A stretch of 25,000 bases of DNA from Chromera velia (Eukaryota; Sar; Chromeraceae). Under the pieces are notes generated by a model. The model was not told where the DNA came from, made no database searches, and saw nothing but the letters and a program-made list of their open reading frames with translations. The position numbers and the translations under genes were made by a program. Where the stretch lies: positions 41,607 to 66,606 of the forward strand of contig JAHBMJ010003384.1 of the NCBI GenBank assembly GCA_018398765.1, written 5' to 3'. Below, one piece after another: positions 13,634-23,482 of the stretch (position 1 is the stretch's first letter; each line of letters starts with the position of its first letter).

Positions 13634-14326
13634 GTCACTGCCGGGATACGGACCAGTTACCAGTGCCACGAGTGTGACAAAACGATTGAGGGGGGCCAGC
13701 GGGGGCTTGTGGTATACATCAAGGCGGTGCACGGCAAGCAGCGCCGGACCTTCACCACTTGTGATATCTATACGTTCGTTGGCGTGATGAAACGGGTGTT
13801 TGACAAACGTCTGGTCCGCAAGAACTCCATACACCCTGCCGTACTGCGGTCTGACTGGGCCAAAGGTCTATACGTAGCTCAGCACTGAGGAAAACCTCCC
13901 CATACTCAAGAAAACAAAGAAACGCGCCACTCCCAAGAAGATTGCTACCTATGCCAAGCGTCAGATCCCCAACAGCGAGGCTGGCCAAATCGGATCCCAG
14001 GGGGTCGAGGCGCTCTTCGCCTGGTACAAAGAGAATGAGGAGCAAGTGTCTGCTGACAACCCGTTGTTGCCACTATCTTGTTTTCATCCGCAGAAGAAAC
14101 ACAAGGTCGGTTACGCTGCTTTCCCAATTTTGTTTACTCACTCCAAACGTTTTTTTAATTCGTCTCTGTGACACTGTATGTCCTTGGTCCGGTCTCAATG
14201 CCTATCGCATCTCGTGCGTTGTCTGTCTGTCTGTCTGTCTGTCATTCAGTCATTGATTAATCGGCTGAGCATCTAATTGTCTCGACTGTATGTATGGTTG
14301 CAGGTCGATGGAGATGCGTCATCTTG
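13634..14326 (+). pseudogene. Broken CxxC-containing gene fragment, unknown family
   Basis: Coding-like DNA starts right after the inverted-repeat element. Frame 1 is open from 13634 to TGA 13886 and contains CHEC (a CxxC zinc-type knuckle), then GQRGLVVYIKAVHGKQRRTF and WAKGLYVAQ. From about 13878 the coding signal moves to another frame (KKTKKRATPKK, GVEALFAWYKENEEQ). It runs to 14105, where a GTCGGT donor, a pyrimidine/TGTC-rich intron and a TTGCAG acceptor at 14303 lead to a short final exon ending TGA (14325-14327 region). The +1 shift near 13878-13885 cannot be explained by a GT-AG intron I could find. It may be a pseudogene or a sequence indel. The 5' end appears cut off at the element. 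No family is recognised. Confidence 0.4.
14219..14243. repeat. (TGTC)n microsatellite
   Basis: Short TCTG/TGTC run, the complement of the GACA motif seen elsewhere in the window, inside the inferred intron 14106-14303. Confidence 0.8.
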
Positions 14327-14327
14327 A

Positions 14328-16540
14328 TCAGCTACATTGAAGAAGAGTAGTAGAGTACAGGCAGGCAGGCAGTGTGGTCGTATCCACCCATGAAACAGTC
14401 GGTTGGAGGTGTCTGCTACTCGGTGATATCGAAATGGCATGGGCGGTAACCGAGCATTCCAAACTGGTTGCTATTGTTGTCCGTCAACACTTGTTCTTTT
14501 TCTGTTGTAACACAGGGAGTGTGCACTTTGTTATGAGTGTCCTTGCTATTTGTGCACCAAAGAAGAAAAAAAGAGACAGGAGAGAGTCTCTTCTTCTCTT
14601 TTAGTTGTGTGAACAGTGGATCGTATGCGTGTTCTCTCGCCTCTTACAATAGAGAAAACGTCCTGAGTTCATCATAGGTGTCTTAGCCCCTTTAGCCGTG
14701 CCTGTTAGAGGGAAATAAAGAAGACCAAAGAGCTCCTCCACATCTTCTTTTCTTCCTTCTCCTTTTTGTAAAAGGCTTTGCATCTGTTCTTGAGATCGCT
14801 TCTCGTTGAGAGAGAGACCAAGAACGCACCCTGAGCTGGTTACTTGTGAGCAGTGTGACACAGTCTTGGCCCCTTTTGGTCGTCGGTGCAACGGAGAAAG
14901 AAAAAGCAGGGAGGGAGAGTTTTATTCTGGTGGGTCTCTTCTTCTCTTTCTTTTTTTTGTTTGAATTGTATACAAAAAAAGAGGAGGCATAACTGCCCCC
15001 TTTGTTGGTATGCCCCCTTTGGCTGTCCATTGGAGTAAGGAAAAAAAAGAATCCTTCATCCTTGTGGGTGGTCTGTTCTTCTTTTTTCGCTGTACATGTA
15101 ACTAAAAAAAGTGGATCGGCTTTATGTATGTTTTCTTGCATTGTACATGATAGAGAAAAAAAGAGAGGAAATACCTTAAGTGGGTCACTTGTGAGGTTCT
15201 GGTCGCTTTCACTGTCTGACATGTAGCGGGGATCGAGGGGGAAAAAGGGGGGGGGGATCTCTTTTCTTTTCCTTGAAGGGTAGTTGTAGCGCCCTCATAT
15301 TTATTGTATAGATGCAAATGTTAGTCAGTTCGTTTTATTTATTGTTTTCTTTTAGAACGAACTTAGATGATCGAATTGAACATTAGCTGGCCTTTATAAT
15401 GGTGTATACAACAAAAGAGCGCTTTAAATCAGTCACCATCATCATAGACTTTGGTTCAAAGCTCTTAGTATCCTCATTGCTGTGTAATAGTACATTGAGT
15501 ATCAGACAAAGTTAGCAAAGGTCTTTTTTGACAGTGTAATACAACATAATAGGAAGCAGTCATTCAAGTTGTTTAGTAAAGTAGGCGATTTCTGCTTTCT
15601 AAGTGTTATACTTGGTATAATTACTAAAAATCTAGGTAGTAAACGCCCCAAGGCGCTACACGTGTAGATCGCAATAAGCTTGATGGTGATAAAGATTTAC
15701 TGGCGCCCTAGCCACGCCCCTAACATACTATATAGTTATACGAATTGCCCCCTAAAATGCTGTTATAGTATAGCATAGCATTTACGATGGGGGACAGGCC
15801 CCCAGCCCCCGTACCATCTTACCAGCCTGCGGTCAGCACCCTAAGACGCTTGTGAAGAAGAGCAGACGCCCTTAGTCTAATACACTATATAAATGGCCCT
15901 CTAAAACGCTGCCAGCCTCCTAGGGCGCCAATAAAGCATAGCATGGAATACATACCTTCCTCTAGGGAGAAAGCATTTTAGGGTTCCGTATGTATCTCTA
16001 GTGCACGCTGAGTCAAGCCTATACCTCCACTCTCACCAGCGTCTCTGCATCTGTCAGTCTAGCTCTACGGCATGGCTAGGTTCACTACTGCCCCCGCATT
16101 GACACCTTCTTATAGGGTTGCAATGTAAACTGAATAGCAGCATACAAATAAGCTGAAAAACACTACTGTTTTTAATTTGCTATAGACACAAGTCTTAGAT
16201 AAAAGTCTAGAAGCATATGCTTATGCTTACAGAAAATGATATCGTTATCTCTAGTTTTGATCAAATTATAGTGGGTTTGAATGTGAGTGAATAAATATAC
16301 CAAAATACATGATCTACATATATATTAGTCAGAAGAACATGTGCACTTGCAGTATCTATACCTGTACAACAAAAAACAAAATTATGACCTTTTCTGGTCA
16401 GTTTTTAGAGCATTCATCATCACCATCATCCACTGTCATATATCATCAGTCTATTGCAATCAGGTGTTTACATATACATATACATATACGTGGCAGTTTG
16501 TTTTGATGACGGTGTTTTTAAAATATAAGGCCAGCCAGTA
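14328..16540. other. 3' flank and AT-rich intergenic DNA
   Basis: 14340-15300 holds poly-A/T and poly-C/G tracts and an AATAAA at about 14715, which could end the fragment upstream. A 176-codon minus frame at 14692-15222 lies wholly over these simple tracts and is not credible. 15640-15960 has two loosely similar segments (GCGCC..., ACTATATA, GCCCyCTAAAAyGCT, AGCATAGCAT) that look like a degraded duplicated repeat. 16000-16540 is AT-rich with TATACA runs near 16470. Confidence 0.45.
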
Positions 16541-16611
16541 TTTCCAATGGGATGCCCCGGTGTTTTCGACAGGGAGGCCTGACACTTCCAATAAGAAGTA
16601 CTGGTTTTTTC

Positions 16612-16975
16612 AAGGAGAAAACCTAGTATCTCCAAAGGGAAGACCTGCTATCTCCAAAGAGAAGACCTGATATCTCCAACGGGAAGACCTAGTGTCTCCA
16701 ACGGGAAGACCTAGTGTCTCCAAAAAGTTCGAAGAGCTAGTGTCTCTGAAGGGAAGACCTGGTATCTCTGATGGGAAGATCTGGTATCTCCAATAGAAAG
16801 ACCTAGTATCTCTAACGGGAAGACCTGGTATCTTCAAGAGGAAGAGCTAGTGTCTTTGAATTAAAGACCTCAGGCTGGTATCTCCAAGGGGAAGACCTGG
16901 TGTCTCCGACGGGAAGACCTGGTGTCTCCAAGGGGAAGACCTAGGGTCTCCGACGGGAAGACCTGGTGTCTTCAA
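16612..16975. repeat. 22-bp minisatellite
   Basis: About sixteen units of roughly GGGAAGACCTAGTGTCTCCA plus AC, at an exact 22-base step where intact (for example 16681 and 16703). Single units carry short insertions. More diverged units extend left to about 16545 and right to about 17045. 22 is not a multiple of three, so this is not an encoded peptide repeat. Confidence 0.88.
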
Positions 16976-17349
16976 AAAACAGGCTCGGTGTGTCTGAAGC
17001 TTTCCGATAGGAAAGCCCAGTATTTTTTTAAAGGAAGACCCAGCATCTGCAAAGAGAAATAAGGACCGATATCTGCAAATAAGGATAGATCATACAACGG
17101 CTAAAGATAGTGAAGAGAGAAAAGGTAACAGAGAAGCAGAAGATCTGTGAAGAAAAGATTAAAGGCAGGATATACAGAAAGATGAATGCAAGAACGTAGG
17201 ATGACAAAAGAACTGAAAAGATAGTACTGCCAGCCATAAAGAGGATGATGTGTCTTTAAAAAACTGCATAGGAGAGAACGTGCACTGTGTAAAAAAGTGC
17301 TGAAAGACACGGTACTGAAGGCCAACAAAGAAATAGAGGACATTTCACA

Positions 17350-17650
17350 GGAACTTGATAAACAGGGTGGGGGAGATCTGCGGAAATTTGACGGGGAGGG
17401 TAGACGGATCTGCAGAGGATCTGGTGCACAGAGTGGGTGGGGACTGCAGAAATCTGATAGAGAAGATAGAGGAGGTTCTGCAGAAATTTGATTGACAGGG
17501 CAGGGGGGTATACGAAAATTTGACAGACAGGGTCTACAAACGATCTGGCAGGCAGTCTGGCCGGTAAATTGGAAGGGTCTGCGGAGGATATCTGGCTGGC
17601 AGGGTGAAAGGTTCCACCAAAGACTAGGGGGGTCAAGTGGAGGGACTTGG
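17350..17650. repeat. G-rich ~35-bp minisatellite, block 1
   Basis: Diverged units built from TCTGCAGAGGATCTGG / CAGGCAGGGTGG / GAAATTTGACAG words, at irregular steps of about 35-40 bases. Pro/Ser-rich frames on the minus strand come from the repeat. Confidence 0.6.
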
Positions 17651-18289
17651 CAGAGCTGTGCCAAAGATTAAATTTTGGAGGGAAAGGTCTGGAAAATGTG
17701 ACTCACACAGCGGTCCGTACAGCAGGATAAGAGATGGTAGTCTCTTCGCTTTTACATTACGGATTGAGAGAAACAGAGGCATACAGAAGGGCAAATACAA
17801 AAGCAGCATGACAACACCATCGCTTAACACGCACCAACCTGTGGAATGATGATGGCTGTCAATCCTTACTTTTTGTGGATAGCATAGCGGTCGATACCGT
17901 AGCGCCCCATCAATGCTACAAAGACAGCAAAAAGGCAAGTGGAAAGACCAAAATGTAGAGATGGACAGCGAGCAGGCACAGAAAAGGAAACGGTATAAAT
18001 AGATCACACAAATAAAAAAAAAAGAAAGGCATAGAGCTGCAAGTAGATGAAGCATAGTAAAAATTGGGAGGAAGCCTGCAAGGTTCGTGGTGTGTTCAAA
18101 TTAACACTAACCTACTGTCTTTCACCAGTTGCTCTGAGTGGTTTGCAGAAAATATAAGAGAAAAAGGATCACCGTACGTACTATTCTGGTGGTACAGTGG
18201 TTGCAGCATAGAAACAGGATTTACCAAATGGTTTAAAAAACGAGATTAAAAATTTCAACAACTTGGAGAGAGAGGGGGGAACGCCGGGA
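17651..18289. other. Unique-looking spacer between two minisatellite blocks
   Basis: A purine-rich to AT-rich stretch without repeat units, separating two blocks of the same minisatellite. A 61-codon frame at 18064-18249 (+) and other small frames show no recognisable motif. Confidence 0.4.
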
Positions 18290-18600
18290 GAACGAAGGGA
18301 TGAGCAGAATCTGTAGAGGATCTGGCAGGTAGGGTGAAGGCGCTAGTGGAAATTTCACGGATGTAGAAATTCACAGACAGATCTGCGGTCTGCAGAGGAT
18401 GTGGGGCCATCATGTGGCAAGCAGGGTAGGGGAGTCTGTGGAGAGGGTGGGGGGGGTCTGGCCGATACGGTAGAGAGGTCTAGAGAGGGGTCTGCAGACG
18501 ATCTGATCGGCAGGGTGGAGGGTCTGCAGAGAGGGCAAAAAGGTCTGGAAAAGAATTAATCGACAGGGTGGGGGGGTCTGGCAGGCAAAAGAGAGGGTCG
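18290..18600. repeat. G-rich ~35-bp minisatellite, block 2
   Basis: Same words as block 1 (TCTGCAGACGATCTG, GGCAGGGTGGAGGGTCTG, GAGGATCTGGCAGGTAGGGT), in the same orientation. Confidence 0.6.
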
Positions 18601-20440
18601 CATAGACACGCATAGTCCTAAATATGTACTAGCATAAGTAAACACAGCCAGACACCTACATAGTAGTTTTGACGCTTTAATTTCTGAGCCCATTTAGTAA
18701 AAACATGTACGTACCTGCATGCTCTCTATTCGAGTCAGGTTCCTCCTTTGAACATACGTAGCTTGTCTCAGACCAAGACAGTAATCTCCACTGCCTAGAG
18801 AGTCTGATTTGGACAGTGCAACCTGGAGCCAAACCGGCTTTAGAATCTTACACAAGAATTCCCTATTCCTAGTAGACCTCTAGGGATAAGAATAGCAGCT
18901 GACAGAAGCTCTTAGACTATATACAGAACGCATAAGGTGTGTTACTCCATATCTGCAAATTTATGTTTAACTACAATATATTAAGTATTGGTATATTTTT
19001 TTGGTTATTAAGAATCTTAATGTAGTGTTTTATCTAAAATTTAGTTAAGAATTAGAAATGTTATGTATCATTTCTAAAAGTTTATACTTAAAAAACATGA
19101 GAAAATATGCACGTTATTAACATTCATCTTTTTTTTTTTTAAGGTAGTGTTTGAGGTAAAAATTAATAAAAATTAATTAAATACAAGGATAATTTTTATT
19201 AAGTCAGGATACAGTTCACTTAGAATATGAAGTTATTAGCTAAGAATATATATCTATATAAAAACTGTTATTAGATTTAAACTTAATATTAGTTGAATCA
19301 TAGATATGATCATTAGATATTCTCTATTTTTTTTATACCTCTATGTCTGATATATAGACTGAAAACTAAATAAAAGATCTTAGAGCGAACAAACATAAAA
19401 ACATTGTTTATAAAGAGTTTATTTAAAAGCCTTGTCTTCGTGTTTCCGTGACTTTCCTAGCTCTGCCGAAAGTTAAAGCTGCGATAGTTATATGTGTGTG
19501 GGTAAACACACGCATACACACATACCTAGAGATTCACACATATACAGGTCTTTTGCGTGCCTCCAATGCAATGCGAGCAAGTCTCGTTGTCTCGTATGAC
19601 TGTCTGTTTGTTTTTTGAAGAATACGCCCCCATTGGCATTAACAATTCCACTCCCCTCTTATACTTCTCACGTCTCTCTGCCTTTTTTGGGGGATGACTG
19701 ACTGAAGTCGAACATCGTACTTGGAGTTTCAGCGAGTGTGGCTCCCACGGAGCTCACAGGGACACTCCTCTCTCACACCCCAGACACCTGTACCTCTGTT
19801 TGCTGCTGCGACTGATTGGGAACGCCCAAGTGCACATAACAGTGCACTTTGATGTAAACACCGCCATCTCTCAGAATTTTTTCAACCCAATCCACATATT
19901 AACCTAACTGTAAATCAGCTGCAATCACTGCTAGCTTTTGTGGGTTTTAAATGTATGCAGTCACCATACAAATATATAAGGCATCACCACACGAATCTTA
20001 ACCTACTATTAAGGTCTACTTAATAGGGTAGGCGCCATAGTTGCATAAGTACGCTGTACTACACTGTACTACACTATACTGTACTGTACTACTGTACTAT
20101 AATATCTATACTGTACTAGACCTTAAAAAAAAAATTCTTCTATTTCTAGCGTCCTTAGGCTAGAGAGTTTGAGACTCTTAACCTAGGTTAATGATACGTT
20201 AATGCTCTATCAACATGTGCTAAGTTATGATATGGTAATGATGAATTAGAGTGACTTAGGGAAAGCTTCCAAAACAATTAAAACTATATATTATACATAC
20301 ATACATATGTTATAGTTAAATCGCGTATTGCTCCGGCCTCCCGCGGCGCCCTGGGGGCTGTGTTTGGTCTAATTGCCAGCATGGGTCCCCTCAGTGTAGA
20401 TACGTAGATAGCTGTTCTTAAAGCGTGTTGGTCCCCTGTT
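18601..20440. other. AT-rich intergenic DNA
   Basis: No supported gene. 18950-19440 is very AT-rich with short homopolymers; 19490-19550 has CACA/TATA dinucleotide-like runs; 20051-20118 is an ACTGT pentanucleotide repeat; a short GC-rich spot lies at 20330-20360. Confidence 0.6.
20051..20118. repeat. (ACTGT)n repeat, locus 1
   Basis: Imperfect pentanucleotide units (TGTAC/ACTGT with ACACT variants). The same motif recurs at 21808-21860. Confidence 0.8.
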
Positions 20441-20644
20441 GCACTGTACTGCCTCGAATGTTTCCTTCTTCGTGATGCCGATCTTCTTGCAATCGATGCT
20501 TTGCAGCTCCGTTTTGCACGCTGGTCTGGCCGTCTGTCTGCTCACAGTCTTCGTTTGCCCTCCCTGTATATTTTTGGCCTGCTTCCTGCAAAAGCCCTGC
20601 TTTGCTCTAGAGTGGCCGACTAGTGGTGCTCACTTTCGCAAACC

Positions 20645-21512
20645 ATGCACACCGTTCCCGCTGCAATGCTGCGTGTCTGGAAGGGAAACAGTTGTCCAGA
20701 GTTTTCGAGAGCCTCCTTGCGGCTGCTTCGTTGGCCTGGTCTGGATTTTGTTTGTTCGTTAGGGGTGGGAGTGCCACAACACCCTGGCACCAGCGGGCAG
20801 CAGCGACGGAGAGTTCAAAGCACCGGCTCTCTCTTTTTTAAGGGCAAAGCTAGACATACAGTTGCAGAAGAGGTCTGCACGCGGCGGGCGGAGGCTATCG
20901 CTTCTTCATATTTCCCTCCTCTTGCCAAGCTCACCCCCCTTCAACAAGCTTTTCCCTCCTCTCATCGCATGTTTGTGTTTCTTCTTTGCAATAAATCCAC
21001 CTCTGGTCTCTACTCCTTTTCCACCCTCCCGCGATCTGCTCTCACAGTAACCGACGGCTCTCTGTTCAGTTTCTTACGTCTGCTCTCATTTGACCCATAA
21101 GGCGAAAGCAGTGCTCTGTCTGTTGAATGTAACAACCACAAACTCTATGTACATGATTCTTGTATTCGGTGTGTTGATGACTTCATCTATAGACTTTCTT
21201 CATGTGTCAAGTGGCTAGATGAAAGAGAATTCTTGCACTGCCTGGCTGAGCTGGAAGCCATTAATTTAAATGATTGTAACTGTCCACTCTCCAGTGTAAG
21301 TACATCTGAACTCTTTATCCGTAATATCATTCGATTGCTTCTACGCTCGTATCCAGCCTATCTCTTTGATGCCTGTCTCCCAATTCTAGAAAGTGATTAA
21401 CTGATCAACTCTACCGGTGACTTAACAAACAATAACCATGCATGTATGTGCCGCCCGGGAGTTTAGCGCTCCAACTGGGGTTAGGTATCTTCTAACTAAC
21501 TAACTAACTAAC
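20645..21512 (+). mobile_element. Probable non-LTR retrotransposon 3' end (degraded)
   Basis: One frame is open from 20645 to 21400 except for a single TAA at 21098-21100. The part after that stop, 99 codons ending TAA 21398, has the most protein-like composition (HDSCIRCVDDFIYRLSS, SYPAYLFDACLPILESD) and no ATG near its start. It is followed by about 90 bases of 3' UTR-like sequence, then five TAAC units at 21491-21512. A short tandem-repeat tail after an ORF terminus is typical of many LINE 3' ends. No reverse-transcriptase or endonuclease domain is visible, so a 5'-truncated copy is the simplest reading. A degraded host gene is the alternative. Confidence 0.4.
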
Positions 21513-22170
21513 ATAAATTTACATACTATCATTACAACAGTCTCAGCAGTCTGCCCCCCCCCCCTCCTCTCCCTGTCCCTTCTATCAGACTCAGAAAGGA
21601 GCCTCTCTAAACTCCAGTCCGATGCTTTTCAGGTATTCAACTGCCATCTCTCCATCCAACTCATTATCAAATGCCTCCGTTGACTCATCAGATGCAAGGT
21701 CGACTCCCTATCTAGGTCCCTGCAGGCCCAAAATCTGTGTTTCTCTTCTGTGGTGCCCGGTGTTCCTCTGCATGATGAACCCTCTGGAGGTGGAGATTGG
21801 CGTATGACACTGTACTGTACTGTACTGTACTAGTTTTGCTTCTACACTGTACTGTACTAGTGCAACTATGGTAGGTGCTGCATGATGAGTGCTTACAGAG
21901 GTATTCAAGAGTTTTGGTGAGGTCGATCTGGCCCAGGCCGTTCAACTCGAGTTGAGTATCACTTTTTGGGTTCAGATCGTTTCTGAGTCCCAGATTTTGC
22001 TCGCATTTGTTTTAATTTTCCTGATCCGATTTTGTGCTTTGCAGTCTTCCAGAAAGTCTTCCGAAAGTCTTTCATACCATGCAATTATTCAGCAATTCTT
22101 GTGATAATCGGTTCTTTCTGCATAGTTCGCTGCACTGCTTTGATAGGACACTGAGACTCTTAAAACGCGA
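21513..22170. other. Spacer after the LINE-like tail
   Basis: Includes a C-run at about 21554-21565, small frames such as 21622-21807 (+) without motifs, and the second ACTGT locus. Nothing else is supported. Confidence 0.4.
21808..21860. repeat. (ACTGT)n repeat, locus 2
   Basis: Two short runs of ACTGT units (21808-21832 and 21845-21860) separated by TTTTGCTTCT. The motif matches 20051-20118. Confidence 0.85.
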
Positions 22171-22171
22171 T

Positions 22172-22240
22172 GCTTTAGGACTTGAACCAAGGTCATTTGG
22201 TTCATAATCCTACATGTTAACCTCTAGGCTATGAGGAGCA
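22172..22240 (-). mobile_element. tRNA-derived SINE head on the minus strand
   Basis: Read on the minus strand, TAGCCTAGAGG at 22231-22221 fits the A-box consensus and GGTTCAAGTCC at 22188-22178 fits the B box exactly, about 43 bases apart. The D and anticodon stems do not close, so this is a tRNA-like relic or SINE promoter rather than a functional tRNA. It differs in sequence from the 10.4 kb copy, so it is a second family. Confidence 0.5.
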
Positions 22241-22639
22241 GCCTTCTTTTCATCTATACTTTACTTGATCATATATAAGATACATAAAAGGAATGGTTTA
22301 AACATGCATTTTATTTCTTCTTCTTTTTAGCAGCATATAGCACCACACACATAATTCACCCCACCTGGGGAACAGATCTATATCAATTGCTAGATTAATT
22401 GAAGATTCATTCATAAATTAATATTAAGTTAGCGTTGTGTTGTCCGTTGGTCATACGGTTTGTATCTGCTGGACCGACTTCCAATATCTCCAAACGAGCA
22501 ATGTTTATTAAATTTATGGGCTCTACTGTGACACGGACGCGCCTTCTCTCACATTTAAAGACGGGGGCAGAGCAGGAAAGGAAAGTGGAAAGCCAGAGAC
22601 GAACGCAAGAAAGAAGGAATCAGGTAAGAAAGGAACTCG

Positions 22640-22664
22640 GGAAGGAAGGAAGGAAGGAAGGAAG
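22640..22664. repeat. (GGAA)n microsatellite
   Basis: About six GGAA/GAAG units in DNA with no supported gene. Confidence 0.85.
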
Positions 22665-23482
22665 GCATCAAAGAATATACAGCGGGAATATCGGAGGCGG
22701 CACACTTTGGGTGTGTGTCGCCTCTCCCGATTCAAAATGAAGAGACTCGTACATCTCGTTTAAAAGATCACTACGAACCTTTAGAAATCGGCTTGGAAAA
22801 CCAGCGTGATTTTCTTTCGATGCCCTTTTGTTTTGTTTGTCTATCGACAGCGCACAATCACCACTCAATCATTCAGTTCAAAACGGAAATGCACTCATGC
22901 AACCAGATAAGGGAAAGGTGGAAAGAAGTCCCCCAACGTTGATCGAAATATTAGAAGAAAGCTGAATCAATCAACTCTCGCCCTAGCTCCAATCAGATCC
23001 TCGATCGATGAGCCTCCTGCAGGCCCGGGCCCCCCTTCCCCTTTTTCGTCCTCTCCCCTTCCTTCCCCTCGCGCTATGCAGGCCTGGACCCCTTCGCAGC
23101 TCTGACCAGCATGTCTTTGCCCCTTTCTGAAGTTTTGCACAACATGGAAACAACCAAACAATCAAAACAACACGGACCCTTCCTGCTTCCTCCCATAAAA
23201 TCCACCTGGGCTCTCCCGACGGCGCGTGCGCTTCACCACATGCACCCGACTCCCCCCAATCTCCAGCGCACCTCTGACCGTCATGACAAGTATAGTCGCA
23301 TCGTCAGTACTGCATGTCAAATTTGGCCCTGATGATCGAGAAACTGCATGGTGCCCCGCAGGGGAAGACCGGTAGCAGCACGGTACGTCGACGACACACA
23401 TGTCCACAATGAAGGTCTCGCTTTTTTTTCAGTTAGTACACCCCCCCTCGATCGTTCATTTGCATGGCTTAATTCTTCCCCC
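22665..23482. other. Downstream flank of the tandem-REC gene
   Basis: No coding signal that I trust. 23020-23070 is C-rich/T-rich and 23430-23450 has a C-run. The part nearest 23482 is presumably the 3' UTR of the minus-strand gene. A 259-codon plus-strand frame (23348-24127) is the antisense shadow of that gene. Confidence 0.45.

Noticed and set aside
14692-15222. 176-codon minus-strand frame
   Set aside because: Lies across poly-A/T and poly-pyrimidine tracts and encodes low-complexity Lys/Phe/Ser runs without motifs.
17101-17664. 187-codon minus-strand Pro/Ser/Leu-rich frame
   Set aside because: Mostly translation of the G-rich minisatellite; the periodic QISA/NFR words follow the DNA repeat.
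21150-21185. CVDDF as a reverse-transcriptase YxDD motif
   Set aside because: The flanking RT blocks are absent and the motif is too short; Cys replaces Tyr.
22172-22240. Functional tRNA gene
   Set aside because: A and B boxes fit, but the D, anticodon and T stems do not pair acceptably.
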